Shown: positions 14,701 to 29,700 of the stretch, in pieces
Numbering within the stretch: the first letter of the stretch is position 1
Layout: each line of letters begins with the position of its first letter
From: Carnegiea gigantea
Taxonomy: Eukaryota; Streptophyta; Magnoliopsida; Caryophyllales; Cactaceae
Direction of reading: 5' to 3'
DNA: 64,000 nucleotides
Assembly: GCA_029747015.1 (NCBI GenBank)
Contig: JAKOGI010000526.1
Span: 248,001 to 312,000, forward strand
Made by a program: the position numbers and the translations under genes
The notes under the pieces: generated by a model
What the model was told of the DNA's origin: nothing
Databases searched by the model: none
What the model saw: only the letters and a program-made list of their open reading frames with translations

Positions 14701-17700
14701 CATCGAACAGCTTTGCTCAAAGACATCTTCCCCTTTTCCAGAATTCAAGCTCAGCTTGGCTAAAGACAAATTCAGCGGTCTATTCAGTGATATTTTCCAA
14801 TCAGTTACTTAAGCATTATCTTACCTGGATTACGCCGTAGCAATTTCTGACACAGATCTATGCACTCTGAGCTCAGATCTCTAACATCAGGAGGAAACCT
14901 TAACTCCGTGGCTTTCATAATGTTCTGAAGCAACTGCACAACAATCATAAGGTGGAGTAATTGTAACAAGAAGGGTGTCATGAGCTCTTAGATAAATTGA
15001 AATACACAACAATGTCAAGAAACTGCAAAAATGGATCAATTTACACAGGGCATGCAGATAAACCTGAATTTGGTTGTTTCCATTAAAAGGGGTCTTCCCA
15101 GTCACAAGTTGGTATAGAATTGTGCCAACACTCCACAGATCTGCCTGCGTAGTCAGTTCAGGATTAATAATGGTAGCCAATGTGATGGTGGACAGAAGCC
15201 AGAAAAAGTTGTTTAAAGGGGAACAAAAAACCACAATGATTGTAATAACCTTCGCATCATATTTCTGAAGTTGCATTATCTCAGGAGCCATGTAAAGTGG
15301 GGAACCACACAACGTCTCTGCAAGCCCCCTAGGTTGAAGAGATCTGCCAGGAAAGAAGAGTCTTCTTGAGAATAGATAGAAAGAAAATCACTTCTACATT
15401 CAAGCAGTTAATGCTGAATAAACAAGTCGCAAGATGAAGGTTCATAATAGCTATTGCAGACAATATTATAACATTTCCCCATCTCAAATTAACGTATGCC
15501 AATGAAATTTTCCCCTATAAAATCAGTGACATTAGGAACGGCATGAAAATGGCCACTTATGCAGAGTACTTGACGGCAAATCATCACAATGATCAAACTG
15601 CAAAGTATTTTTCTGATGTTCTTCAATAGGAGAAACCCCTAGTTAACTAATGAGAAGATGACGTAAGACATGCTTGAGCAAGTAAAAAACTAAATGACAA
15701 CCGCATATGACAAAATTAATGGGCAAGACTTAGTTGTTCAATATTATTACTATGATACCTTCGCATCGATTATGCATGTGTTTTGGAGCCAATGATTATT
15801 AAAAAAAAAAATACGTAGCATCAGTAACCCTTGGCAAGAATAGCTGGCAATGCATCATAAATTCATAACAAATTCACACCTCCACATGCATCTTCAACTC
15901 ACAAGCTATTAGAGGCTCAATAAATAAAGATATGTGTATAAATAGGACAATACCGGCGAAAATGATGGCATAAAGAAATCCCAGACGTTTGCCCATTTAG
16001 ACGTGTCCACAACAAAAGTAGTTAAAGTATTTGATGAACCATTTCATTTACTATGGCAGTAAAACACAAAAGTAAGCCAGACCAATGAAATAGACCCTCC
16101 CGGGAAGGAGTTCAAATCATAGTTGCCTGGATTGCAACACGTTTAGGTGTGGTAAAAATTCAAGCACTCGTTCGCCACCTAGTGGAGAATCTAGTACACA
16201 AGGGTAGTTCCCATAGATATGTTAACACGAACGGCATTAGCATTACATCAGGTTCATGACATCATATTTGATAGTTACAAACTACACAGGTTTTTCAATA
16301 AAATGACTCAGATTTTGGCATAAACTTAAAATTGAAACTAAAACCAAAAAAAGGAAATGATTTTGGGAGAAAAGTGGGAAGTATAACTATAAAACCAGTG
16401 GACACAGTAGTTATAGAGAAAATAAAAGCACAAGGCCCCACTTCACTCCATTACTGAGCAAAACCTGGAGCCCGGCCTTTGTTACGTCCATTTTAGAACT
16501 CACCTCCCACTCTGTCCCTTGTAATTGCTGTGCAGCTTTCTCTCACCCTGTGCTTTCTCTCTACTTATTGCTTTCCAGCCTCTCTGCTCACTTAACTTAC
16601 AAGCCTTATCTCTCTACAAAGTTATCATCCTTGCTTCCTCTCATGCTTCACTTCTGTTCCCTTTTTTAAGATCTAGGGCTTTCTGCTTTCGAAGTAAACC
16701 CTAGATCTCAAACAGAAAAAAAATCCCTCTTTCTTCTGAAATTTGCCCATGATCTCAACAACAACAACAATAACAACAACAACAACTTCCAGTGTGGGTC
16801 CCGCTTTCACGGGATCTGGGGAGATCCAGCTGTAGGCAACCTTACCCCTATCGGTATTCCTACCCATAGAGAGGTTGATTCCTTAAAACCCACAAAACAG
16901 TTTTTTTGAAAAAGGTTTAAAGAGAAAAACGATTGCAAACCAAAAACCAAGGAGGAGAAAACGAGCCGGAGAGCAAAATAAATAAGGAGTAGAGACATAC
17001 CTCAACCAACCAGGAGCGCTAGATGCTTTCACATCCCAAAAAAGCACGACCTGCAAACAAGCACACCAAAACCCTAAACCCTACCCGCCCCACCCCACCG
17101 ACGCTACTACCACCTACGCGGCCGGTCCCCTACAATCAGAGACCTTAATCCTATCGCGCCACAACCTTCTATCCTGAGCCATGTCCTCCGTCAGCCCGAC
17201 AACTCTCAGGTCCTCTCTAACCACTTCCTCTAGGCTCTTCTTCGGTCTAACCCTCCCTCTCTTTCCACCGGGGGGGACGATCATCTCGCACCTCCGCACT
17301 GGGGGAGCCACACTTCTCCTCTTTACGTGGCCGAACCATCTGAACCTCGATTCCCTCATCTTCTCCTCTATGGGGGCCACTTCAGCTAGGCTCCTGATTA
17401 CTCCATTCCTAATTCTATCCACTCTCGTAAAACCACACATCCACCTGATCATTCTCATCTCAGCTACCATCAACCTTTGCGCCTGCGTCTTCTTTAAAGG
17501 CCAACACTCCGATCCATAGAGAACAGCCAGTCTAACTACCATCCGATAAACTTTGCCTTTCAATCCTATGGGCACTCTCTTGTCACACAGTACCCCTGAC
17601 GCTGACTTCCACTTTTGCCAACCCACTCTTATCCGCTGGCTAATATCCTCGTCAATGTCCCCATTTTGCTGGATGAACGAGCCCAGATACTTAAATTTAG

Positions 17701-20700
17701 CAACCTTTGGTATCACCCTCCCATCCAGTGTGATTTCTTCCCCCTCTTCTATCCTACCACTGAAACAGCAATAGAGGTATTCTGTTTTTGATCTACTTAA
17801 CCGAAAACCCCTAGCTTCCAGCGTATGCCTCCAACGCGCCAACCTGTCATTCACCTATCATTCACCCTCGCCTGGTCACATCGATAAGAACGATGTCATC
17901 TGCAAATAACATGCACCAAGGCACCTCGTCCTGGATTCCTCTCGTGAGTTCATCCAAAACTAAAGTGAAAAGAAACGGGCTTAGGGCGGAGCCCTGATGT
18001 AGGCCCATACTAACAGCGAAGTCGTTTGAGACCCCTCCCAATGTCCTAACACGTGTCCGCCCTCCCTCGTACATATCCTTGATTACACGGATGTACGCGG
18101 GCGACATCCTTTTCCCTTCCAAACACCTCCACAATACCTCCCTCGGGACTCGATCACACGCTTTCTCTAGGTCAATGAACACCATATGGAGGTGGGTTCA
18201 CTGAACTCGTCACATTTGGCAAACTGGTGCACCAGCGACTCGAGTTCTGTATTGCACAAGCTGGTTCGCAGTAAGCAGGTGGTTGAGTGCTAACTATGGT
18301 TTAAATGCATGAATCTAAGGCTGAGCAAGGTTCTCCCGTACCCTAGAACCAGTTTGGAGTCAGTCAAACGGTTCCAGTGCTGGTTCCTAAAAAGTAAGAA
18401 TTGGTCCAATTGAATTTGGTTCTAGTTTTCCCCAAAAAAAGGGAGGAGTAACCACTTTAGAGAGAGGAAAAGCAATATTTTTTAATTTTTCACTACTTTT
18501 TTTTGTGTCTTTATTCTCTCTTTTTTATTTTTGTAGGGGAAAAAAAAAACTCTTCATATGTGAATTCTAACGCAATCTCAAATAATTTTCTACTACCACT
18601 TGAAGAACCAATCATTGTATTTTGCAAGTTAGTTAATAAAAGTAATAAAAACTTTTTTGATAAGTAATCAAGAGATGCATTAATAGAGACCCAGGGGATG
18701 TTGCCCATATAAAAAAGGGGCAATTACTAAAACAACATGCCCTCAAGCTCTGTGCATAATACTACCTACAAAATCGAAAAAGGTCAAATTAGTCCCACCA
18801 TTTAGAACGTGACTCCAACTATACAACATTCTAAACAAGTGGAGCTTGAAATCTTGAAAGGGCATTTCTTTGCCCTCACAAATCCTTCGGTTCCTTTCCT
18901 TCCAAGTAGTCCACCAAATAGCTAGAAGAATCATCTTCCAAATTCCTAGAGCCCAACACTTTTTCATTCATCTTCTACAAGCCACCAACACATCTTTGAC
19001 CTTCAAAGATTGCACCCAACACACACCCATCAAGGAGAGAGCCAAATGCCAAAGCAAAGAGACCCAACGACAATGCACAAGGAGGTGGTGGACTGATTCT
19101 TCCTCCTCAAGGCACATAGAGCACCTACTTGGCCCATGAAATTTTCTTCTTTTAAGTTAGTCATCCGTGGGAATTTTTTCTTTGGCGGCTGCCCAAGCAA
19201 AAAAACAAGCTTTCAGAGAAGTTTGACATCCAAATGGAACTTTCTGAGTAGGAGCTAGTGATAAGAAAACCTGCCTCTTCTAATATGCCTGAACTTTTTG
19301 ATATCATCTGCTCCAAGCGCTTTAGGGAGCAAACTTATAAAAATTGGTTTCAAGCTTTTTCCAAAAGCACTTCTTTCATGAAAATTAGCACACATAACCA
19401 TAATGTCCCCTTTATCAGTGCTTCAAAGATGATTATTTTTTTATTTTAAAAAAAAGCAATATTAACACCTATCTACATGCAAATAATTGACGGGCCAGCT
19501 CCATTCAACTCTTATTTTTCACCAAACAAAACAATATTTGGCAGCCAAAACTTGATTTAAATGAATTGAATAAGAAGCATAATCATACATTTAAAAATAT
19601 ATATTTTCGCACAGATATATACAAACACATTCAAACGTATATACCAAGTTTAACCAAGTTCTATATCGCTAAAACCAATCAATATGATGCATGACAGATT
19701 CCATAATGGGCAAAATTGGAGAATTTCCTAAATTTTGACAAGAAATAAGGGAAAAATAAAAGATAGGAGTAAATAAGAAATAAAATTGTCAGGAATACAC
19801 CAAAGAAACCCTAGAAGATTCACTTAGGTGCCTCTGAGAGATCCACTCACAAAGAAGCATGAGTCCCATGTCTAAAGGAAAACAATAATAAGCTAGAAAT
19901 TTTCTCATTCAATTGATGTTGTTACAGAGCACCTAAGCAATGCTTAGCACTAGAATACCGTAGAAAAAAACCTAACCTTAAAATCTAAACTATTTCTTAT
20001 AATCCAAGCAACATAATCACCTCAAAAGAAATTAAAAAATAGACTCCTAAAGGTACCTTGAACTATACCTATGAAAATTAAAAATAAAATAAAAAGAAAT
20101 CTCCCCCACTCTTTTGCTCCTAAAAGGACTCTTAAATAACCTATAAAATAATCTTAATAGATCCATAATTACAAACTTCAGACTCATGAATACCATAAAT
20201 AATTTCCTACCATAATCATGTATTTTGCTCTTGCCTCCTCTTGTTTGCATCATTCTCTCATGATTCGGAAAACTCGTCCATTTGTTTTATAGTGGTCAAG
20301 GAACCAAAAGATCATGGCTCTATGTATTGTAAATGTCACATTTGACACCCAAGAAAAAAAAGGGCTCCGTGACCTTTGCCGCGTGAGATATGAATAACAC
20401 AAGGGGCTGAGATTTAGAAAGATCAGAAGGATCAATGTATGAGTGTCAAGACCCTTAATTATTAGTCCTCCAGAAACTATTCTGGACTGCAACTACACAA
20501 ACAGTATTTCTGTTTCCATATTCTTCCTCCTTACTTCTTCCAGCTCCACCTTGCGATAATAATTAACAATATGTTCAGTGCTAGGCTCCACAAATCTGAT
20601 GAATGAGGAATCACTTTGCAGACTGTTTTGAAGCTTCAATTTCTTTCAGTTCTGTTTCCATAGCAACTTCGAATTGTTTAGATCTAGGCACAATTTCTCC

Positions 20701-23700
20701 ATCAGTTTCAGCCTGCTTTTCTGTTTTCTCGTTATCTTCTGTGTCATTATCATTAAACTTCTTCACAACTTGAAGCTTAGGAGTTTCTGTTCCCTTCTTT
20801 AATCCCTTGCCTACCAGATTGCTGCGATTAGGCTGAGGGTTTTCTGCACGTTTGTTGCTTCTCTCTGCACAAGGTGCCAACTGATGTAGGTCTAATCTTC
20901 CTTAACTCAAAGCGGCTAATTGATTCAGCGAACCTCACCATAGAATCATGTCCCCTGCTCAGAGGTTACCACCTGATAGTAAAGTTTGTCTTTTACTTTG
21001 CCTTCAGCACTTTCTTGCATCTCCTCTCAAGTCACTAGTGCTTTTCTCCTTTCAACTCATTTTTTCTTGTTGCATCCTCCACTGCTCTTTGGCACGGACA
21101 GTAAGTTCTGCCACAGCAATTTAGAGATTTCTACCTTCAGTCAGTTCATACCGTTCAAAGCAATCTTCTGAAGAGGCTAGCCGGCCAACAAAACTTAGTG
21201 GATCCAATCTTCCAGGACAGTCAGCCACTTCAAGAAGAAATCTTTTTGTGGTATCATCATCAGAACGTTGAGTAGTTCTCTGTTCAAGAATCGTAAGAAG
21301 GTCTTCCAAAATTGTTCTCCTCAGTCTCTGCACTCGATGATCATGAGTCACCCCTTGTGCTATGAGTTCTCTCCATCTTCTTGTTTGTTTTCATGTGGGC
21401 TTAGGAGCCCAAAAGCATGAGTTTGTCTTGACAGCAGCCCGACCTGCCCCTCCACGGAATCTATGCTTTCAACCAACCTCAGTAGGAGTTGATCTCGATG
21501 TGAATCAGTCAAACATCCCCCGTCATTCCTCCCCCTAACTATAGGCACTGGTGTAGGCTTAGGCTCTAATACCAAACTGATGCAGGACAAAACCTATAGT
21601 GGTGAAATTGGAGAATTTGGGGGATTTTCACGAATTTTGACTAGAAATTAGGGAAAATAAAAGAAAGAAGTAAACAAGGGATAAAATTCTTATGAATCTG
21701 CCTAAGAAAACCTAGGAGATCCACCTAGAGTTTGTGAGAGATCCACCCACAAAGAACCATGAGTCCACATGGCTTAAGGAAAGCAATAATATCCAGGAAA
21801 TTTTCTGGTCCAATTGATGTTGTAAAAGAGCATCTGAGGAATGTTTATATAGCCCTAGGATACTTTGGAAAACAAGCTATCTTAAACCCCAAACTATGTC
21901 CTATCATCCAAGCAACAATATCGCCTAAAATAATTTTTAAAAAATAGACTCCTAAAGATACCCTGCATTATACCTACAAAAATTAAAATAAACAAGAAAG
22001 AGATATCTCGCAATATTCTGCTCCTTAAAGCAACCTATGAAATAACCCTAACAAAGCTACAGTTACAGACGTCAGACTCTTTAATACCATAAATAATTTT
22101 CTGCCAAAAACATTTATTTTGCTCTTGCATCCTCTCATTTGCATCACAATAGTAGCCCAACTTTTAGATGACTGTTACGGCATCTAGAAAGGGGGGGGGG
22201 GACAGGGCATTAACAAATGCATGTGAAAGGAATGTCATTTTACAAAGGAGGGATAGAGAATCATAAAGGAGATGGAAGCGAATATAATACACATGCAGTG
22301 TACCTAGATATGGGGGTTTCAGAGGTAGCAGCCTTTACCCTAAATTACCTAGATATGGGAGCCCAGCCCATACTTAAAATGTTAATATCAGGAGGTCCCC
22401 TCCCCCTCCTCTGGTTAGAAAATACATGAAGAAAGAAGAAGGTTGGACCCAAAAAAAAAAAAAAAAAAAATTCTAGGCAAACTTGTATGGGAACTTCTTT
22501 ACCTAGCAAACCCAAAATCTGCAATCTTCAAGACTGAATTGTTGTCGCCAGAGGAGAGAAGCAGATTCTGTTACAGAAATGACAAAAGAATTTGGAAAAG
22601 CTGCATTAGTATGCTACATATAAAAGAACTAATGGAGTATTGCAGTAAGTTCACTTAATTATGACAGAATTCTATGGTGAAAAACACAAATATACAGAGG
22701 CAACTGCAATTCTGACTCCAGATCAAATAACATCCAGAACACCACATCAGCTAAGCTTTAATTCTTTTGGCTTCTTTGGTCTTATCATCCTCACAGATTT
22801 ATTATAGACGTCCTTTCCAAAACCAAATTAACAACCGCAGTGCTGCAGTTCTGACTCCTGATCAAATAACATCCAGAACAACCACATCAACTAAGCTTTA
22901 ATTCTTTTGGCTTCTTTTGTTTTATCATCCTAACAGATTTATTATAGATGTTGTTTCCAAAACCAAATTAACAAGCAGTGCTGCTTAAGCTTTTTGCCCC
23001 CTCTCCCCGCTCTCCTCTCCCAACAATGGGGAAAAAGAGGAGATTAAGACGTCTTCTACGTGCTGCTGACCGTCCAGAACAACCACATCAGCTAAGCTTT
23101 AATTCTCTTAGCCACTTTTGTTTTATCATCCTAACAGATTTATTATAGAAGTTGCCCTTTCCAAAATCAAATTAACAACCACAGTCCTACTTAACCATTT
23201 TTTTTTTCTCGCCCCACCCCCACTCTCATCTCTCACAATGGTGGGGGGAAAGAGGGAGATTCAGATGTCTCCTACCTTGCTGCCAATGGCTAGTAAAGAG
23301 GTCATGTCCATTGAACTCTAGATTGTAATATACTGGTTGTCCACTACTTCACAGCCTCCAATAAAAGGAGTAATGGATAGTTTATCAGTGATTTTTCTTG
23401 AGCCCACTACAGTCTAAACCCTTGTCCTTTACTCCCTTAATCATTTGAAGTACACACAACACACATACACCAGATGGCATTGAAAGTTGAGAAGAAATAC
23501 ATCGCATGAAAATACATAGGTTCGATAAAATCTAAAGGGAGAAAGGATCCAATGAAGAGGCATTATTTAGCATTGAGCTCAAACGAAGGAAAACCATAAC
23601 CTAGTACTCATCCCACAAAAAATCGTATAGGAAGATATCAAACGTTGGCAAAACTGGTTATTCCAGTTGCCCAGGAGAACCATTAGAACGATTTTGCGGA

Positions 23701-26700
23701 GTCAAAAAAATTTGGGTAAAAGAACAAAAAAGCAGATTGAAGAGAAAGAAGATTTTGATGAGGAAACAAAACATGAACCAGTGGTAATGTGGTTCAACAT
23801 TAAAGATAAATTAAGGTACGAGAAATGGAATCAAATCACCTTAGACCATGTAGCATTGTATTAGACTTGCAAACACCTCAAGGAAAGCAACATAAAGTAT
23901 TCTGGTAATCTAAGAAGCACAGACAAGCACATTTCTTCAAAAAAGTGCCATCGGACACATGTCTTGACACATGAAAAGCATGTCCAGAAAAGGGAAAAAA
24001 AGGAAACTTTTAACACGAGAAGGATATGACACAGTTATGCAGGGCTAGGAATCAAAATGCACGGGACACATTTGTGGCTGAATAAAGAATTCTTTTTTTT
24101 TTTTTTTGCGTTCCGAGTTTTTCAATAAAGTTTCGAAAGGAAAGACAGGAAGCTTATGGGACAAGCTACTCCTCGGAGAGTTGGAGAAGACATGAAAGAT
24201 TTCCAATTTCAAACAAAAGCAAATGGCCAAAACCACAGGGCAATTTCTGGCAACAAAGAATGTAGATTGACGGGCTCTGTTTTTCCTGGCAATGACAATT
24301 TCCAGCAAACAAGCAAGCAAAGCAAACACAGTTTGCGGTAGGTAGTCGTACCCATAGTCCACCCCCCCTCTCTCGAATTTTTTCTGGGCAACTTGAAAAT
24401 TAAATTGATATTCTCTCACTCACCATCGATTTCTTCTAGGCAGATTGCGCATTCTCTCTTTCTCTGTCTGCGTCACATTTTGAAACTAGTCACATGCGAT
24501 AGAAACAAGAGATGTGAACCCCTAATTGTCAAACCCATATGTACTGTTTGTTACTTTGTTCGATATTTAATAATACTTGAGGTAAATGTGCCAATGTACT
24601 CACGCACTCTGTGCTATAATTCGCTGCTGAAGGCAGGTTGGCTTCTTGGCTTCTTGGCTCCTACACCTGTTTTAGTGGAGCACCAAACGCCTCACTTCAT
24701 ACCAAATCGTTAGCTCCATCAAGAGAACTCCCACCGACGGTGGAGGCCTCAACTGTTGATTGTCTACTATTTCGCAACCAGAGAAATAAAGGACACCTTG
24801 TTGAGACATTTGGCTATGTCCATCAGGTCCACCCTAAGGAGATCCAGAGATCCAGCTATAGGCAATCTTAACACTACAAATACTCCTACGAGCACAAAGA
24901 GTCCGAGACTAATTCCAAAGAAACCACCCCTCCCCAAGAAACACACACACATACACACACAAAAGGAAAGATTTTTGTCTAGTTGAAGGCTTTTTTTCTG
25001 AATCTATGTCCATTATTACATAAGGGAAAAAAAAAAAAAATAGTGAGTCTTTCAGCTGTTTGTAAGATAGATATAAGAAAAGCTTACTTCGTATTGAATA
25101 CAAACTCATAAGTAGATGGTTTACAATTCAAATTTTCCCTCTCTTGTTAACACATCATCCATCCCTCATCTGATAAAAGCTTTTCTTCAATCCTGAATAA
25201 TTATCACTGGGATCCAGCTACCTAACAAAATCATAGAGGTAAACCAAGAAGAAAAGGTGGTTGAGTTTGTGGCCTGATCCTATCCAGCCAATTTCAAGAG
25301 GTTATACACATATAACAATGGAGTTCACGGACAATGTTATTACACAGCTAGAACTTGAGAAATCAATGGCAGTTACAACTGTCTAGAAACTTGCATTCAT
25401 CATAGTTTCCATAACAAAAGCCATAAATAGAATTGCAGACTTTAACCGTTTCACCTATCTTTACTCATTGACAAGGTAACCCTTAAAAGGCTATCAGAGG
25501 TTGAAGATACAAGAAACAGTCTGTGACCACAATAGCTCGACACTCAGACCCCAGACAGTACAATCCCTTCAAATCAAGCCAAGATGGTTTCAAATCTTAG
25601 CTCACAGAGAATTATAAGGTTTGCGCCGGAAAATTCCCGATATGGAGCAGATGGTTACAGAGTCGATTTTATTTGAAAGGGTTCAAGAACAGAACACACA
25701 GGTTTCAATGCATCCAAGGAAGTTCTTGCAAACAATTACTTGACAAAATACAACAACGAAATCAGAAAGCCAAAATCACACAGTAAACCAGGGACCCAGA
25801 GACATAACAGCAACCTGAGAAAATTATAGGTCATTTTTTCACTTCAGTAAACCGTAATGTCTACATACTTGGACCTTCCATTTAGCAAAATTGCTCAGAA
25901 TTAATAAAGCTCTATTTTTTGATGCAGACAAATCCCAATTGAGACTCAAATTATTCCATGTAATTAAGCATGAGTTCTAGGCAGTAAATTAAAAAAAAAA
26001 AGAAAAAATCAGACGAGCAAGAGCAAAACAAACCTGTGGCTTTAAGTCACGATGTACAAGATGATTCTCACGCAGGACCTTCAAACCAGCAGCTGCGAGA
26101 ATTGTACTTTCAAATAAATCATCTTAAATTTCAAATCAAATAAAAGGGAAAATTCAATATGTACCAAGCTGTTGCATAAAATGGTTTGCAGTTGACTCAG
26201 GGACTCTTCCATGGCTCTGTATATACATGAACAAATCGCCTCCACGACAGTATTCCAATACAAGATGTATCTTCCCAGGAACCTACCATGCGTATTTAAC
26301 CACAACTCAAACCACAGTCTGCCACCACAGCACTAGTTCATAAACATTCAACTACAAATATATTGTACTCAGAAGGGTAAAGGAGAAAAGAAAAAGAGAA
26401 ACAAAATTAGAATTTAAACTTTCAACATCATTACATGTAAAATAAAACACATAACTTTCAACATTTTAAAAAGAAAAACAAGCAACTTTACAATATTGTA
26501 TGATGCAATAGCTTTGTTGACAGCTTCTATTTAGCTGACAAGTCTATGGATACTCAAATCTGTATTCTTTTTTCATTATACTTAGCTATTAGGATAATTA
26601 GTCTGCTCTTTTTGAGACAATCTGATGTATCCTCAAGGGGGAAACCAAGAGGATGGGAAAAGTGGAAGAAGAATGCAAGGAAAGAAAGCAAGGCAACTTT

Positions 26701-29700
26701 GAATTCACAAACTCACCTCGATTGTGGATAGTAAACCGGAACTAACACCAACCTTGGATACAGAAACACCACCAAGGAACGATGTTAGGGCCCTTAACAA
26801 CCTTTTGGATATAGAAACACCACCAAGAAGGAAGTTAAGACTCTTACTAGATCAACACTCAACCTAGCCAAAGGAAGAGATAAGCTAGAAGAGAGTTTGG
26901 GAGTTCAAAGGAGCAAAGCTCAACTTCATTCACTTAATTCAGCATGTTGGCCGGCCAAAGGGGCCTTGGAGGCTTTAATACAAAGCTTTCAAGCTTCAAA
27001 ACATAGGCCCTAGGCTACATCACAAGCTAAACTAGGCAAAAATACAAAGATCAAATCAAAACATAAAAGGATAGATGCATCCTCCTCTTGACAACTCTTC
27101 AATGCTAATCTTGAGGATGAGGTGTCGACTTGGGGGCCAAGGGAAGCTTCTTTGGCAGCTAAGTACTCTTCATGATGGCTCTTGCAAGTGGCTAAGCATA
27201 GATTAGAGCAAAATCACCTCAATTCCTTCCCCTTGTACCCGGCTGGCAGGTTTTGGGTAAAAGGGTGTTTTGTGCCTTGTTTTGGTGGTTAATAGCTCCT
27301 CATGTGTGTAATTTGGCTGAGGTTTTTTATGGCCACTTGATAATATTTTTAAAGTACTTTCAAACCATAAAAGTTTCAAACCAAATGGAGGAGAAATGGG
27401 CCACCAAACAGCTCCTTGATTCGGACATGTCCAGTTCAGCGCCAGGTTGGAGCTGCTGACTTTGCTTGATGATTTGAGGTATCAAATGATCTCCAAATGA
27501 CTTGCAAGAGGTCTTAATGGAAAGAGCACATCTTGAACTTAAACTTGGGCTTCCTGCAACCCCATTTTAGCCCCGGGAAGATTAGGAAATAACGTGCACA
27601 AAACCGGGTTTGTGCACGGCTGAAATTCCAGTTTTGACAAAATAATTCCCTTGCTCTCCTAGGCTGATTTCTTGTACCTTGGACATGAGACTTGGACCTT
27701 TTGCGCTTCCTTGATGACCTTGGATCATGATAGGGGATGGGCCTCCATCATCCTCCCCTTGTTGAAGAGAATTTGCCCTCAAATTGATAAGATGATCATC
27801 CTCCTCATAAGGACTAAGGTCGGCTACGTTGAAAGTGGCCGAAACTCCATAATCACCGGGCAAGTTTATCTTGTAAGCATTGTCATTGATGCGCTCTAAC
27901 ACCTCAAAGGGGCCATCGGCTCTTGGCATCAATTTGCTCTTCCTCTTAGAAGGAAACCGTTCCTTCCTCAAATGAATCCATACCAAAACACCGGGGTGGA
28001 ACACCATCTTCTTTCTATGCTTGTTGGCATGGTCCTTGTATGATGCATTTGCCTTTTCAATCTTGGCCCTCACGGTTTCATGGAGTTTTTGAATCTCTTC
28101 TACTCGTTTGCTAGCCTCCATGTGAGGCTTCTCATTCATTTCTCTTGGGATAAGATCAAGGGGACTCAAAGGATCCAACCCATAAACTACCTTGAATGGA
28201 GATAAACCCGTGGGCTTGCTAGGTGACTTGTTGAAGGCGAACTCAGCATGTGGCAAGGCTAAGTCCCAAGCTTTGATGTTGGACTTTACTAGCACTCTCA
28301 AGAGAGTTCCCAAAGTCCAGTTGGTGACTTCGGTTTGCCCATCCGTTTGAGGGTGGCATGAAGTGCTATACTTGAGCTTGGTTCCCATCTTTTTCCAAAG
28401 TGTCACCCAAAAATGGCTAAGGAACTTGGTATCCCTATCCGAAACAATGGATCTAGGAATGCCATGTAGCCTCATCACTTCCTTGAAGTATAACTCGGCA
28501 ATGTGGGTGGCATCGTTGGTCTTGGTGCAAGGTATAAAATGGGCCATCTTAGAGAAACGATCAACAACCACAGATTGAATCCTTACCCCTTTGTGTCCTT
28601 GGAAGGCCAAGAACAAAGTCCATGCTTACATCTTCCCAAGGATGATTGGGAATGGGTAAGGGCGTGTATAGGCCGTGGGGTAGGAGGTGGCTTTTGGCAA
28701 CTTGGCAAGTTGCACACCTCTTCAACACATCTTGTACATCTTTGCTCATACTCGGCCAATAGTAATGTTCCCTTAGCATCATAAGGGTCTTGTTTTCTCC
28801 AAAGTGACCGGCTAGAGATCCACCATGAACCTCACGTATGAGTAGCTCTCTTGTGCCACACTTAGGCACACACAACCTTAAGCCTTTGAACAAAAAGCCA
28901 TCTTGGACAAGAAAGTCACCTTTGGGATGCCGAAGGCACTCCTTGTAGAGCTCTCCCAAATCTTCATCATTCTCATGGAGGGACTTTAAGTGCTCAAAGC
29001 CAAGAATGCAAGCATCAAGTTGAAATAGAAGTAAGTGCCTCCTTGACAAGGCATCGGCTCCTTGATTGAGCTTTCCGGATTTGTGCTTGATGGTGAAGTT
29101 GAAAGATTCGAGGAACTCCACCCACTTGGCATGCCGTGAGTTAAGCTTATGTTGCCCTTGAATATATTTCAAGGCTTCATAATCCGAGTGCAAGATAAAC
29201 TCACTAGCTACCAAGTAATGATTCCAAGTGCTCAAGGCACCTCACTATGGCATAAAACTCCTTATCATAGGTTGAGTATTTCCTCCTTGAGTCACAAAGC
29301 TTCTCACTAAAGAAAGCTAAGGGCCGCCCCTCTTGAGTGAGAACTCCTCCAATGCCAACTCCCGATGCATCACACTCTACCTCAAACACTTTATCAAAGC
29401 AAGGCAAGGCAAGAACCGGTGCTTGGGTGAGTTTGGACTTGATGGTTTCAAAGGCCTCTTGAGCTTTGGGAGTCCATTTGAATGTTGTACCTTTGATAAC
29501 CTCGGTCATAGGGGCCATAATAGTGCTAAAGTTTCTAATGAACCGCCTATAGAAGGAGGCAAGCCCATGGAAACTTCGCACATCATGGATGCTCTTTGGG
29601 GTTGGCCAAGACCGAATTGCTTCCACTTTACTCTCATCAACTTTGATGCCTTCACTTGTAACAATGTAACCAAGGAAGGTTACCTCATGAGTGAAAAATG

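Larger units (their letters stand above)
19685..22146 (-). mobile_element. Small degenerate LTR retrotransposon with TSD CAATA, in ATG1 intron 4
   Basis: Two LTRs of about 568 bp (19685-20252 and 21578-22146), each bounded by TGATGC and GCATCA, enclose a 1.3 kb interior. The 5 bp target duplication CAATA is perfect (19680-19684 and 22147-22151). The primer site TGGTATTAGAGC at 21574-21563 puts the 5' LTR on the right, so it is in minus orientation. The interior holds only a gag remnant; PR, RT and IN are absent, so it is a non-autonomous derivative. The LTRs differ at many positions by eye (clearly more than the two large gypsy elements), so it is old. Confidence 0.88.

Noticed and set aside
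22425..22445. Minus-strand AACCTTCTTCTTTC looked like an alternative NLLLS start for ATG1 exon 4
   Set aside because: No AG acceptor precedes it and a stop follows soon. The real exon with DFG is 60 bp away at 22503-22567 with correct phase.
24045..24419. 124-residue minus-strand ORF in ATG1 intron 3
   Set aside because: No recognisable domain, contains homopolymer-coded Lys run, and lies within an intron of the same strand; treated as chance.
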